This document shows, piece by piece, positions 1 through 12,528 of a DNA stretch of 64,000 nucleotides (within the stretch, counting starts at the first letter, position 1; every line of letters begins with the position of its first letter). A program made the translations under genes and the position numbers. Source of the DNA: Doryteuthis pealeii (taxonomy: Eukaryota; Mollusca; Cephalopoda; Myopsida; Loliginidae); the NCBI GenBank assembly GCA_023376005.1, contig CM042179.1:17208554-17272553 (forward strand), in the 5' to 3' direction. The notes beneath the pieces were generated by a model. The model was not told where the DNA came from, made no database searches, and was given only the letters and a program-made list of their open reading frames with translations.

Positions 1-3000
1 TTATTTCTATATATATGATGTCGAAAAGGGGACTAGGACTTAGAAGAAGAGTGACACTAGGTAATTTGCAATAATTTCTTTGTGATGCAAACAACAAGAC
101 TGTTTCACTTCTTTCATATTATTTCTATATATATGATGTCGAAAAGGGGACTAGGACTTAGAAGAAGAGTGACACTAGGTAATTTGCAATAATTTCTTTG
201 TGATGCAAAACAAGACTGTTTCACTTCTTTCATATTATTTCTATATATATGATGTCGAAAAGGGGACTAGGACTTAGAAGAAGAGTGACACTAGGTAATT
301 TGCAATAATTTCTTTGTGATGCAAACAACAAGACTGTTTCACTTCTTTCATATTATTTCTATATATATGATGTCGAAAAGGGGACTAGGACTTAGAAGAA
401 GAGTGACACTGGTAATTTGCAATAATTTCTTTGTGATGCAAGCAACAAGACTGTTTCACTTCTTTCATATTATTTATATATATGATGTCGAAAAGGGGAC
501 TAGGACTTAGAAGAAGAGTGACACTAGGTAATTTGCAATAATTTCTTTGTGATGCAAACAACAAGACTGTTTCACTTCTTTCATATTATTTCTATATATA
601 TGATGTCGAAAAGGGGACTAGGACTTAGAAGAAGAGTGACACTAGGTAATTTGCAATAATTTCTTTGTGATGCAAGCAACAAGACTGTTTCACTTCTTTC
701 ATATTATTTCTATATATATGATGTCGAAAAGGGACTAGGACTTAGAAGAAGAGTGACACTAGGTAATTTGCAATAATTTCTTTGTGATGCAAGCAACAAG
801 ACTGTTTCACTTCTTTCATATTATTTCTATATATATGATGTCGAAAAGGGGACTAGGACTTAGAAGAAGAGTGACACTAGGTAATTTGCAATAATTTCTT
901 TGTGATGCAAGCCAAGACTGTTTCACTTCTTTCATATTATTTCTATATATATGATGTCGAAAAGGGGACTAGGACTTAGAAGAAGAGTGACACTAGGTAA
1001 TTTGCAATAATTTCTTTGTGATGCAAGCAACAAGACTGTTTCACTTCTTTCATATTATTTCTATATATATGATGTCGAAAAGGGTCTAGGACTTAGAAGA
1101 AGAGTGACACTAGGTAATTTGCAATAATTTCTTTGTGATGCAAGCAACAAGACTGTTTCACTTCTTTCATATTATTTCTATATATATGATGTCGAAAAGG
1201 GTCTAGGACTTAGAAGAAGAGTGACACTAGGTAATTTGCAATAATTTCTTTGTGATGCAAGCACAAGACTGTTTCACTTCTTTCATATTATTTCTATATA
1301 TATGATGTCGAAAAGGGTCTAGGACTTAGAAGAAGAGTGACACTAGGTAATTTGCAATAATTTCTTTGTGATGCAAGCAACAAGACTGTTTCACTTCTTT
1401 CATATTATTTCTATATATATGATGTCGAAAAGGGGACTAGGACTTAGAAGAAGAGTGACACTAGGTAATTTGCAATAATTTCTTTGTGATGCAAGCAACA
1501 AGACTGTTTCACTTCTTTCATATTATTTCTATATATATGATGTCGAAAAGGGTCTAGGACTTAGAAGAAGAGTGACACTAGGTAATTTGCAATAATTTCT
1601 TTGTGATGCAAACAACAAGACTGTTTCACTTCTTTCATATTATTTCTATATATATGATGTCGAAAAGGGGACTAGGACTTAGAAGAAGAGTGACACTAGG
1701 TAATTTGCAATAATTTCTTTGTGATGCAAGCAACAAGACTGTTTCACTTCTTTCATATTATTTCTATATATATGATGTCGAAAAGGGGACTAGGACTTAG
1801 AAGAAGAGTGACACTAGGTAATTTGCAATAATTTCTTTGTGATGCAAACAACAAGACTGTTTCACTTCTTTCATATTATTTCTATATATATGATGTCGAA
1901 AAGGGGACTAGGACTTAGAAGAAGAGTGACACTGGTAATTTGCAATAATTTCTTTGTGATGCAAGCAACAAGACTGTTTCACTTCTTTCATATTATTTCT
2001 ATATATATGATGTCGAAAAGGGGACTAGGACTTAGAAGAAGAGTGACACTAGGTAATTTGCAATAATTTCTTTGTGATGCAAGCAACAAGACTGTTTCAC
2101 TTCTTTCATATTATTTCTATATATATGATGTCGAAAAGGGACTAGGACTTAGAAGAAGAGTGACACTGGGTAATTTGCAATAATTTCTTTGTGATGCAAA
2201 CAACAAGACTGTTTCACTTCTTTCATATTATTTCTATATATATGATGTCGAAAAGGGGACTAGGACTTAGAAGAAGAGTGACACTAGGTAATTTGCAATA
2301 ATTTCTTTGTGATGCAAAACAAGACTGTTTCACTTCTTTCATATTATTTCTATATATATGATGTCGAAAAGGGGACTAGGACTTAGAAGAAGAGTGACAC
2401 TAGGTAATTTGCAATAATTTCTTTGTGATGCAAGCAACAAGACTGTTTCACTTCTTTCATATTATTTCTATATATATGATGTCGAAAAGGGGACTAGGAC
2501 TTAGAAGAAGAGTGACACTAGGTAATTTGCAATAATTTCTTTGTGATGCAAACAACAAGACTGTTTCACTTCTTTCATATTATTTCTATATATATGATGT
2601 CGAAAAGGGGACTAGGACTTAGAAGAAGAGTGACACTGGTAATTTGCAATAATTTCTTTGTGATGCAAGCACAAGACTGTTTCACTTCTTTCATATTATT
2701 TCTATATATATGATGTCGAAAAGGGGACTAGGACTTAGAAGAAGAGTGACACTAGGTAATTTGCAATAATTTCTTTGTGATGCAAACAACAAGACTGTTT
2801 CACTTCTTTCATATTATTTCTATATATATGATGTCGAAAAGGGGACTAGGACTTAGAAGAAGAGTGACACTAGGTAATTTGCAATAATTTCTTTGTGATG
2901 CAAACAACAAGACTGTTTCACTTCTTTCATATTATTTCTATATATGATGTCGAAAAGGGGACTAGGACTTAGAAGAAGAGTGACACTGGGTAATTTGCAA

Positions 3001-6000
3001 TAATTTCTTTGTGATGCAAACAACAAGACTGTTTCACTTCTTTCATATTATTTCTATATATATGATGTCGAAAAGGGGACTAGGACTTAGAAGAAGAGTG
3101 ACACTAGGTAATTTGCAATAATTTCTTTGTGATGCAAACAACAAGACTGTTTCACTTCTTTCATATTATTTCTATATATATGATGTCGAAAAGGGGACTA
3201 GGACTTAGAAGAAGAGTGACACTAGGTAATTTGCAATAATTTCTTTGTGATGCAAACAACAAGACTGTTTCACTTCTTTCATATTATTTCTATATATATG
3301 ATGTCGAAAAGGGGACTAGGACTTAGAAGAAGAGTGACACTAGGTAATTTGCAATAATTTCTTTGTGATGCAAACAACAAGACTGTTTCACTTCTTTCAT
3401 ATTATTTCTATATATATGATGTCGAAAAGGGGACTAGGACTTAGAAGAAGAGTGACACTAGGTAATTTGCAATAATTTCTTTGTGATGCAAACAACAAGA
3501 CTGTTTCACTTCTTTCATATTATTTCTATATATATGATGTCGAAAAGGGCTAGGACTTAGAAGAAGAGTGACACTAGGTAATTTGCAATAATTTCTTTGT
3601 GATGCAAACAACAAGACTGTTTCACTTCTTTCATATTATTTCTATATATATGATGTCGAAAAGGGGACTAGGACTTAGAAGAAGAGTGACACTAGGTAAT
3701 TTGCAATAATTTCTTTGTGATGCAAACAACAAGACTGTTTCACTTCTTTCATATTATTTCTATATATATGATGTCGAAAAGGGGACTAGGACTTAGAAGA
3801 AGAGTGACACTGGGTAATTTGCAATAATTTCTTTGTGATGCAAACAACAAGACTGTTTCACTTCTTTCATATTATTCTATATATATGATGTCGAAAAGGG
3901 ACTAGGACTTAGAAGAAGAGTGACACTAGGTAATTTGCAATAATTTCTTTGTGATGCAAGCAACAAGACTGTTTCACTTCTTTCATATTATTTCTATATA
4001 TATGATGTCGAAAAGGGGACTAGGACTTAGAAGAAGAGTGACACTAGGTAATTTGCAATAATTTCTTTGTGATGCAAGCAACAAGACTGTTTCACTTCTT
4101 TCATATTATTTCTATATATATGATGTCGAAAAGGGGACTAGGACTTAGAAGAAGAGTGACACTAGGTAATTTGCAATAATTTCTTTGTGATGCAAGCAAC
4201 AAGACTGTTTCACTTCTTTCATATTATTTCTATATATATGATGTCGAAAAGGGGACTAGGACTTAGAAGAAGAGTGACACTAGGTAATTTGCAATAATTT
4301 CTTTGTGATGCAAACAACAAGACTGTTTCACTTCTTTCATATTATTTCTATATATATGATGTCGAAAAGGGGACTAGGACTTAGAAGAAGAGTGACACTG
4401 GTAATTTGCAATAATTTCTTTGTGATGCAAGCAACAAGACTGTTTCACTTCTTTCATATTATTTCTATATATATGATGTCGAAAAGGGGACTAGGACTTA
4501 GAAGAAGAGTGACACTAGGTAATTTGCAATAATTTCTTTGTGATGCAAACAACAAGACTGTTTCACTTCTTTCATATTATTTCTATATATATGATGTCGA
4601 AAAGGGGACTAGGACTTAGAAGAAGAGTGACACTAGGTAATTTGCAATAATTTCTTTGTGATGCAAGCAACAAGACTGTTTCACTTCTTTCATATTATTT
4701 CTATATATATGATGTCGAAAAGGGGACTAGGACTTAGAAGAAGAGTGACACTAGGTAATTTGCAATAATTTCTTTGTGATGCAAACAACAAGACTGTTTC
4801 ACTTCTTTCATATTATTTCTATATATATGATGTCGAAAAGGGACTAGGACTTAGAAGAAGAGTGACACTGGGTAATTTGCAATAATTTCTTTGTGATGCA
4901 AGCAACAAGACTGTTTCACTTCTTTCATATTATTTCTATATATATGATGTCGAAAAGGGGACTAGGACTTAGAAGAAGAGTGACACTAGGTAATTTGCAA
5001 TAATTTCTTTGTGATGCAAACAACAAGACTGTTTCACTTCTTTCATATTATTTCTATATATATGATGTCGAAAAGGGGACTAGGACTTAGAAGAAGAGTG
5101 ACACTGGGTAATTTGCAATAATTTCTTTGTGATGCAAGCAACAAGACTGTTTCACTTCTTTCATATTATTTCTATATATATGATGTCGAAAAGGGGACTA
5201 GGACTTAGAAGAAGAGTGACACTAGGTAATTTGCAATAATTTCTTTGTGATGCAAACAACAAGACTGTTTCACTTCTTTCATATTATTTCTATATATATG
5301 ATGTCGAAAAGGGGACTAGGACTTAGAAGAAGAGTGACACTAGGTAATTTGCAATAATTTCTTTGTGATGCAAACAACAAGACTGTTTCACTTCTTTCAT
5401 ATTATTTCTATATATATGATGTCGAAAAGGGGACTAGGACTTAGAAGAAGAGTGACACTAGGTAATTTGCAATAATTTCTTTGTGATGCAAACAACAAGA
5501 CTGTTTCACTTCTTTCATATTATTTCTATATATATGATGTCGAAAAGGGACTAGGACTTAGAAGAAGAGTGACACTAGGTAATTTGCAATAATTTCTTTG
5601 TGATGCAAACAACAAGACTGTTTCACTTCTTTCATATTATTTCTATATATATGATGTCGAAAAGGGGACTAGGACTTAGAAGAAGAGTGACACTGGGTAA
5701 TTTGCAATAATTTCTTTGTGATGCAAGCAACAAGACTGTTTCACTTCTTTCATATTATTTCTATATATGATGTCGAAAAGGGGACTAGGACTTAGAAGAA
5801 GAGTGACACTAGGTAATTTGCAATAATTTCTTTGTGATGCAAGACTGTTTCACTTCTTTCATATTATTTCTATATATATGATGTCGAAAAGGGGACTAGG
5901 ACTTAGAAGAAGAGTGACACTAGGTAATTTGCAATAATTTCTTTGTGATGCAAACAACAAGACTGTTTCACTTCTTTCATATTATTTCTATATATATGAT

Positions 6001-6306
6001 GTCGAAAAGGGACTAGGACTTAGAAGAAGAGTGACACTAGGTAATTTGCAATAATTTCTTTGATGCAAACAACAAGACTGTTTCACTTCTTTCATATTAT
6101 TCTATATATATGATGTCGAAAAGGGACTAGAGAAGATGACACATAATTTCTTTGTGATGCAAACAACAAGACTGTTTCACTTCTTTCATATTATTTCTAT
6201 ATATATGATGTCGAAAAAGGGGACTAGGACTTAGAAGAAGAGTGACACTAGGGTAATTTGCAATAATTTCTTTGTGATGCAAGCAACAAGACTGTTTCAC
6301 TTCTTT
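1..6306 (+). repeat. 118-bp satellite array, about 53 copies
   Basis: Head-to-tail repeats of a roughly 118-bp unit fill the window from base 1, so the left edge lies outside. Copies are nearly identical and differ mainly by small indels at three fixed places: the spacer after gatgcaa, the run in gaaaaggggacta, and actaggt/actgggt/actggt. The rightmost copies (6057-6300) are the most degenerate; one near 6120-6150 lacks about 25 bp. This suggests homogenisation of the core with decay at the edge. Read on the + strand, one unit encodes SKRGLGLRRRVTLGNLQ, a stop, FLCDANNKT, then RLFHFF in the next frame. This resembles a segment of the transposon-type protein whose remainder follows at 6307. 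The unit length is not a multiple of three, so the array cannot stay in frame. Open frames of 64-75 residues inside it are by-products. Confidence 0.95.
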
Positions 6307-7040
6307 GCGGGGGGAAAATATGTGAAGCAGAGATGGATATGCAAAGTCATCGTCACGAAAGGAGAACATGCCATTAGCAAAACAAAAACGTTTCTTGATG
6401 CAATGTCCTCAGTTTGTCATGAAGAAACTGACACTCAAATATTTATACATGCCAGGGATGCAACGATTGATGGGAAAACGTCTATTGTCATTAAGACTAA
6501 TGACACCGACATGCTAGTCATAGCAATATATGTGCTGACATCCTTAAAGGAAATAGGTCTTGAGAAAATGTCAATTGCCTTTGGCTAAGGAGCCAAGATG
6601 CAATGGATTCCACTCCATGAGGTAGTTTCTGCAATGCGTTTACCAGAAGTGACATTATGTCTGCCTTCCGTGGGAAAGCGAAGAAATCTGTATGGTAGAC
6701 TTGGAAAGCATTTGAGGATGGGTCTGAAATATTCACTAATCTCAGCCAGCATCCAACATTGATTCGGAATCTTGACCTACAGAGACTGGAGAGATTCGTT
6801 GTCCTAATATAGGACTGATCAAACGCAGCTACTAGTGTGGATGAAGCAGAACTAGATCTCTTTGCCCACAAGCATAGGTCATAGAACTCAATTCTATCAA
6901 CATAGTTGGCCCACAGAGAATATGCAAAGCACGCGACCTATCAAGTTGAGATAATACGGAACCAGGCAACCATCTCCAATCTCGGTCTCCATCGACCGGC
7001 ACTGATTGGCTGATACAATTTGCTGCACTAATTTGGTTGC
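6277..7040 (+). pseudogene. Decayed transposon-type gene of the HEEADT/DTDV family
   Basis: The first open part (to the stop at 6586-6588) contains HEETDTQIFIHARD and KTNDTDMLVIA. These match a protein family that is highly repeated in cnidarian and mollusc genomes, with motifs H/Q-E-E-A-D-T-R-I-x-L-H-A and S/T-D-T-D-V-x-V-L. From memory the pattern resembles a PIN/FEN-like nuclease fold, but the function is not established. After the stop, family-like fragments continue in shifting frames: WIPLHEVVSAM, then AFRGKAKKSVW, a stop, TWKAFEDGSEIF, and LQRLERFVVLI, with further stops. The gene is therefore dead. Its N-terminal side passes directly into the last 118-bp satellite unit (RLFHFFAGGKYV), showing that the array lies inside the former gene. 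Downstream, a C-run at about 7047-7060 separates it from a hAT-like element. Confidence 0.72.
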
Positions 7041-7111
7041 TCATCAATCGACCGTCGCCCCCCCCCCCCCCGCTGATCTTTCACTGCTTTCATAGTGATG
7101 AGTACTTAGGT

Positions 7112-7662
7112 CAGGCATGTCAAACATGCGGCCCTCAACAAACACAGGTGCAGCTTGTACGCAGACTGCACTCTCGTACGGTGCTTTTACAGTACATCAG
7201 GTTTTTTTAAAAGTTTTTCCAAAATGATTGTTTATTTTGATTAGGGCAATGTGTTGTTAAGAAATAGTCTGTTATCAACGCATTGTCTCTCACCCCTTCC
7301 TTTGTTATGGAAGGAGGAGGCTAACTCAGTCAATGAAAGGGAGTGAGTCTTTCCTCTTGTCATCTCCTGCTTTTAATCAACACATAGCTATAATTGAAAG
7401 TGACAGTGACACTTGTACATTATATTATTTGAACTCAGTCAATAATAGTCTTTTTTTCCTTTTTTTTAACCAAAATGTTTTGTTTTTTTGTTTATTTTTG
7501 TTTTTTTTAGATATGTATTAATTTGCTTTTAGTTGATAATAAAGAAATTAATGATAGCAATCATCATTTTGTTCCTTCTGAAGAAGGATTTAAAAACTTA
7601 CTTGTCGTGTTTGGCCTTTATGATAGATATTTAATCTATGCTGCCTCAGTTTGACATGCATG
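7112..7662. mobile_element. Short non-autonomous hAT-like element
   Basis: The left end reads caggcatgtcaaacatgcgg and the right end ctcagtttgacatgcatg. The right end reverse-complemented (catgcatgtcaaactgag) matches the left end over about 14 bp. The flanks are acttaggt and gcttagat, a plausible 8-bp TSD with two differences. The size (about 550 bp), 8-bp duplication and caggnntgtcaaac terminus fit the hAT superfamily. No transposase is seen inside; the interior is T-rich with short open frames only. Confidence 0.5.
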
Positions 7663-8640
7663 GCTTAGATGCTTCTAAATTAGTGGTTTGTTATTTATGT
7701 TAATTAATGAGCAAAATAAACTGTTGAACCATCTCTGAAAATCCATTTTAAGTATTTTCTAGTCCTTTGATTAACCAAAAAATATTTGTTTATCTTTGGG
7801 GGATATGAAACCTTCTGGAGCTCCCCTCCCCCGTGTTTTTTTTTTTTTTTGGGTGGGGTTCTTGAATCCCTATCTGCCATTTACAGACTGGCTGTTGACC
7901 TTATATTGAAATTTGTACCAAAAATTATTTACACAGTGGGAACAAAGAAAAAAAAGGATGTTTTTCTCGGCCTCGTTTTCACAATTTTTTTTTTATTGAA
8001 CTGAGGAGTAAGATTTCTTTTCTGATGTTTTCAGATAAATAAAATTTATAATGTCTGTAGACTATTTTTTTGTAATTGCAGAAAAGGAACAACGAAATTT
8101 TCGAGAATTTTAAATTACCACTGTTCTGTCCATTTTTACAACTACTTGACAATTATCAATACTTATCTCTCATCCCTAAATAACTAGTGACTGTATCGAT
8201 CTAATGTTTCCATATGAGTTTTCCTTATCAACGATGATTAAACCTCTCACGGGTGTTTCCCTTCATTAATATAGAGTTGATCTGTTGCACAATAATTACT
8301 TAATTTTTTATTGATTTAAAAAAAAATTAAATGAACAATGGAGATGTTCATAAAAAAATGTATACAATCATTTTTCATAAACATCTCTGTTCTAAAAACC
8401 GTGCACAAATTTTCAAAAATTTCCTTGGAAGATGCTATATATGAAATCATTAGTGTGGCCTAAAGTCGGTATCAGCCAAACAATGAGGGCGTCCATCCAC
8501 TTTTCACTAGAATTTAAAATTATAAAATTTTCTTTCGTTATTCTTTGTATGCTTAAAGATTTTATAACTTTCTATTATTATTATTTTATTCTATATTTAA
8601 AACAATAATAAATAGAATACATGTGTACATGAACAAACTC
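7663..8640. other. AT-rich non-coding DNA
   Basis: No supported gene. The stretch has T-runs and weak short open frames. At about 8458-8505 lies a short dispersed motif (cctaaagtcggtatcagcc, followed by a gagggcg...ccac-ttttcac block). It recurs at about 17237-17290, so it belongs to an interspersed repeat. Confidence 0.5.
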
Positions 8641-9050
8641 CTGGCCGAAACGTGTTAGTAAATCTATTTTATCCATTCAACATTTTCTTTCCTTTATTTA
8701 TTTTTTCTTTCAATATATATATATATATATATATGTATACAAACTTGTCTCTTTCTCAATGTATTTTTCCACTATCACTCTGCATATCCTCTCTCTTCTC
8801 TTTTGATCTCCTTCCCTTCCTTTCCAATAATTCTCGTCTGACCAATCAAATTTTTTCCTCACTAATACTAACCTACTAATTTGACCTCTTCTCCCCTCCA
8901 CCCCCTCCCGTCCACTTCCCCCTCTATAAAACACTTGTATGATACCTTTGATAATCAATAAAGCGACTGATGATGTCGAGCTCAAAGCTCTAGTGAAATA
9001 TATCCTACATACGTTTGTCTGAGTTTTGTCCTTGTGTTCCTCATATCTCT
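8640..9050 (+). repeat. Dispersed repeat with pyrimidine-rich body and ribozyme-like end
   Basis: A (TA)n tract (8712-8734) is followed by about 200 bp of C/T-rich sequence, then ctctataaaacac, then CTGATGA at 8967-8973 with a GAGCT/AGCTC hairpin and GAAATATATCC, then tgtctgagtt. The same order, reverse complemented, occurs at about 25240-25826, so this is one repeat family. The CTGATGA...hairpin...GAAA order resembles a hammerhead ribozyme core. However, the bases next to the core do not pair and stem I is not evident, so it is at best degenerate. A second fragment, cctggccgaaacgtgttag at about 8640-8658, looks like the 3' half of a PLE-type hammerhead motif. Confidence 0.5.
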
Positions 9051-9053
9051 ACC

Positions 9054-9055
9054 AT

Positions 9056-9092
<37 letters not shown>

Positions 9093-9114
9093 GATTAATT
9101 TCCTTATTTTACTC

Positions 9115-9148
<34 letters not shown>
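9054..9148. repeat. Two (TA)n microsatellites
   Basis: Alternating TA at 9054-9092 and 9117-9148, separated by a short unique sequence. They lie directly after the end of the pyrimidine-rich repeat. Confidence 0.95.
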
Positions 9149-9151
<3 letters not shown>

Positions 9152-9755
9152 GTTCAGACTGAATCACTGATTTCAGTAGTTGCTAACATGAACTTCCATG
9201 CTCAAATACAACAAATGTGTGTTCAAATTGTTAAAGTAAATTAAACAATTTAATTAACATGGTTTTGATAACAACTACTTGGTAACGCCTGCTTTTGATC
9301 AAATACAACATTTTGTTAAAACTATTATTCATTCACATTGAATATACCGATTATTTGAGCATGAACATGAGTATCTCACTTAAGTTCATTAATAGAGTGT
9401 TGTTATTATTATTATTCATGATTGTAATACACAGACGACGGGCGTTTTCCACCAATTATTACATTGACAGGGTACCATGCAGAGTAATTCCATTCATAGG
9501 TGTGGGGGGGGGGGTTAGTCAGTGCCCATCTCCTATTTGGGTTACATTATACATTGGTACAAGCAGCAAGGATAATTGAAACACCAAAGAATGTTTAAAA
9601 AAGCTAAAAAGCTTCTAAATTCCAAGAGTCTTAAGTGGATTCATGCCTTTAAGACAACGGCGCATACTACTACCCCCAAACCGTCCAACAGGGGTAGCTG
9701 TATAATGCCGGATTTGATATATTTTCAATGAATACTACTTTAGGAAAATAGTAAA
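9149..9755. other. Non-coding, no recognised feature
   Basis: Moderately AT-rich sequence with a G-run at about 9503-9512. The open frame across 9295-9579 has low-complexity content and no recognisable domain, so it is not called. Confidence 0.4.
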
Positions 9756-9825
9756 GAATTCATTGTGTAATGGTTATCGTCATAGGAAATGAACGCGGTA
9801 CCCGAGTTCAAATCCTACACGAGGC
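9756..9825 (+). repeat. tRNA-like SINE head or tRNA pseudogene
   Basis: The segment reads gtgtaatggttatcg, like a tRNA D-arm/A box, and about 35 bp later cgagttcaaatcct, a B-box/T-arm match to GGTTCRANNCC. The spacing fits a tRNA. It does not fold into a clean cloverleaf by eye, with a poor acceptor stem, so it is probably a SINE head or pseudogene and not a working tRNA. Confidence 0.55.
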
Positions 9826-11890
9826 TGTTTGCATTTCACATAGTGCTAATATGCCCTTGAGAAAATTATGAATCCAATTATTCTCTCTCTCCAGATAAAG
9901 GTAACGTTTGTGATATATAACATTTATATATATATAAAGATTTTCCAGCAGTTAATATGAAGATCGGTTAGTAATTAATTGATTATTATTAATACTACAA
10001 CACCCATAGGATCGGACGTGTTAAACAATTATGCGCAGTATTTGAATGACTGCTTAAATTAGCTATTTATTTCTAATAAAACAAAAACAAATATCAATTC
10101 AATATGTTTTGAATTCAGTTTTTCTTTCTCCTAGACTAGTTACCTTTCAAAGGCTAAAAAACAAAAACAGTCTGCTGTACACACCACCTAACATAAATGT
10201 TGAGCTCATGACGACATTCCAGAAAAACAGAAGTGATTTTTAAAACCGCAAAATGGTCTTTCTAGATATACTAATAACTTGCATGGTTTAAGATATCTGT
10301 AAACGGATTTGTTTGTGGTTAATGCTAAATTTTTGTCACGTCTTTGAAGTAGCTAGTTCCGGAGAAGACCTTGGAAACGTCGAGATTTTCAAAGAGGAAC
10401 TTTAAAGTTATTTAATGTTACTATTTTGGAACAATTCAGTGTAAATTGATCAGGAAGAAATTCAAAACAATTTTTTGTGTAACTTAAGTTTATACTGGGG
10501 TGTTTATTAAACCGGAAATATCTATTCATGTAGAAAAGTTCTATTGGGGTTACTTACGTGTGTATGTATGAAAGTTCTTGATATGTATATGTTTGTGAAA
10601 TTAGTAAAAATGTAGTTACCTTCTTAAATAGAGTAACTTAATGTTGTTGGTTGAGTGTGTCCGGAAGTATATATGAAAGCCACATTGTGTATACATATAG
10701 TTTGCTAATGGCACAGAGCCAAACTTCTGGCGGGTTTTTTTGCTACTATACTTACTCATGTCATTCTTCTAAGTTTGCTCAGGCAATAAAATTATTCTTG
10801 TTGTGAATTCATTGTGAATCTATTTTGCATATATATCCACATGAGAATATATTATACTACATACAGGCTTACGCTACAAAATTTCCGGGTTTATTCCATC
10901 TGAACTAAAAATGTTAGCGGTGAGCTGTAGTTTTCAAAACGACAAACATACGAAGACAACTTTCTGTTGTTGAGATGAAAGTTCGTCTGCTACAAATTGG
11001 TGACTTCCCAATGTGAATTCACTAATGAAATAACTAAATCTTCAAGAAAATGAACTTTGCGACACATAAAGGATTTCTCAAAGATTTTCACAATGGTTAT
11101 AGTTTTGTTGAATGAAGAGTGTGTTGCAGACAAGAGAGTTAAATCTCACATATATATATATTACTAGTTGATATAGGTGATGTGGTGAAGGCATATAACA
11201 GTATAAAATCTAAATATACAAACATTTGTCTTAAATCGTTTTCTCTGTCCCTCGGTGACATCAGACCGATATTAGAAACTTAGCCAAACCAATGGACGAC
11301 TGAGATTATAACCCAAAACTTAACACTTAATTTCTTATTGTCTGCTGAATGACTGAATGAATTCCGACCAATATTCAATCTTCTTTTATATTCTGATTCT
11401 AAACTGAATCACGGTTCAATCTGACTCTACACAACAGTGTTGATTATATAAGACACTACATTAGAAATTCATCACTTCCAGTCGTCTTGACTACTTGTTT
11501 ATTGCAAAGGAATCACGTTTTTCTTTCTTTTCTAGACTCCCCCCACCCCCCGGATATGTGAGGGTCAAGAATAAAAATAGATCAAAAGAATCATTTCCTC
11601 TCGTCCAAATCCAAAGAAGATATTCATCGATCAGGATGATATCAAGCGTGGATTATCTAACTTAGTGGTGATTAGTGGTGGAGAAAAAGTTTTAGTAGAG
11701 TCACCACCATCCAAGGACCAATATCAACATTAGTATAGTTGGGATATATACTAACACCAAACACAAGGAAAGAAAAGATAAACTCATTTGTATATACTAT
11801 TATTATTTAACATTTTATATACACAATATACATACAAGTGATATTAAAAGGAAATAATACACAGACGTGGCACAACAGCTATAACTATAC
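9826..11890. other. Non-coding AT-rich DNA
   Basis: No coding segment is recognised. A short stretch near 10770-10820 (aagtttgctcaggcaataaaat) resembles one near 31910-31935 (aagttttgttcaggcaataaaat). This suggests a shared LTR- or polyadenylation-like repeat end. Confidence 0.4.
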
Positions 11891-11892
11891 AC

Positions 11893-12325
11893 ATATTGTT
11901 CCTATGGGGCAGGATTAGGTTTGGGTTTTTATGGTTTAAAGGTAGCTGGATATTCTTGGTGCATGTTCTGCAGGTTTCTTTTTAACCCTATATCTTTTGG
12001 TGGACGTGCTGAAAAGAAGGCAGTCAAAGAACGAGAAAGGAAAGAAAAGGAAAGGAAAGAGACAAAGGCAGAAGGTGGTTTCATAACTCAGGCTTTATTG
12101 AACGGGGTATAGTTGTTGGTAGCAAGGGCCATGGCACTAGCTAAGAGATGAACTACACTCAGTTGCGGCCTTTGATTGAATGACCGAGGGCTTCTTCTTG
12201 GGGAAGAGAGTCAGGCCTTTTTGTCAGGACTGCGCAGATCGTATTTCCGGTCAAGGCCACATGGGAGTTTGTTCTTTTTTATTTTGTTTTTATTTTTGTA
12301 TATTTTTAATCCCCACATTCCACGA
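11893..12325 (+). repeat. LTR-like dispersed repeat, copy 1
   Basis: This block is homologous to about 38000-38330 (inverted) and 59750-60075 (same strand). Shared landmarks in order are gctggatat..ttggtgcatgttc, an AAG-rich stretch, ggctttattgaa, a segment reading cggcc...gaatgaccgaggg, and a tail ending in aatccccaca. A TG start (about 11897) and CA end would fit a solo LTR, but no matching 5-bp TSD is seen. The open frames crossing 12176-12533 are not shared as protein and are not called. Confidence 0.6.
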
Positions 12326-12478
12326 ACATCTGTTGATGGGATACAAAATAGAAAATGGTTTAACCCCACCCCTGGCTCCGGAGACACTGTCTGATTGTCG
12401 GATGCGATATATGTTGATTAAAAATGTAAGTGTAAATAAAGCAAAGAGGAACAATTATTTATTCAAAAGGCAAATTCG

Positions 12479-12528
12479 TTTGAACCAAAATGAAATCATG
12501 AAATTTCATGATTTCATTTTGGTTCAAA
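12479..12528. repeat. Perfect 50-bp palindrome
   Basis: The sequence from 12479 to 12503 is the exact reverse complement of 12504-12528, with no spacer; the centre is aaa|ttt. The outer bases (caaatt...aatttg) extend the symmetry with a small bulge. It could extrude a cruciform or give a hairpin RNA. Confidence 0.95.

Noticed and set aside
316..4532. Repeated open frames of 64-75 residues in the 118-bp array
   Set aside because: They are by-products of the tandem repeat; the period is not a multiple of three and frames end within two units.
1..6306. CRISPR array
   Set aside because: Repeats are contiguous with no unique spacers, in an animal genome.
1..6306. Centromeric satellite
   Set aside because: Unit size would fit, but the unit resembles transposon coding sequence of the adjacent remnant and nothing else supports a centromere.
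9756..9825. Functional tRNA gene
   Set aside because: A and B boxes are present but the acceptor and anticodon stems do not pair properly by eye; SINE or pseudogene is more likely.
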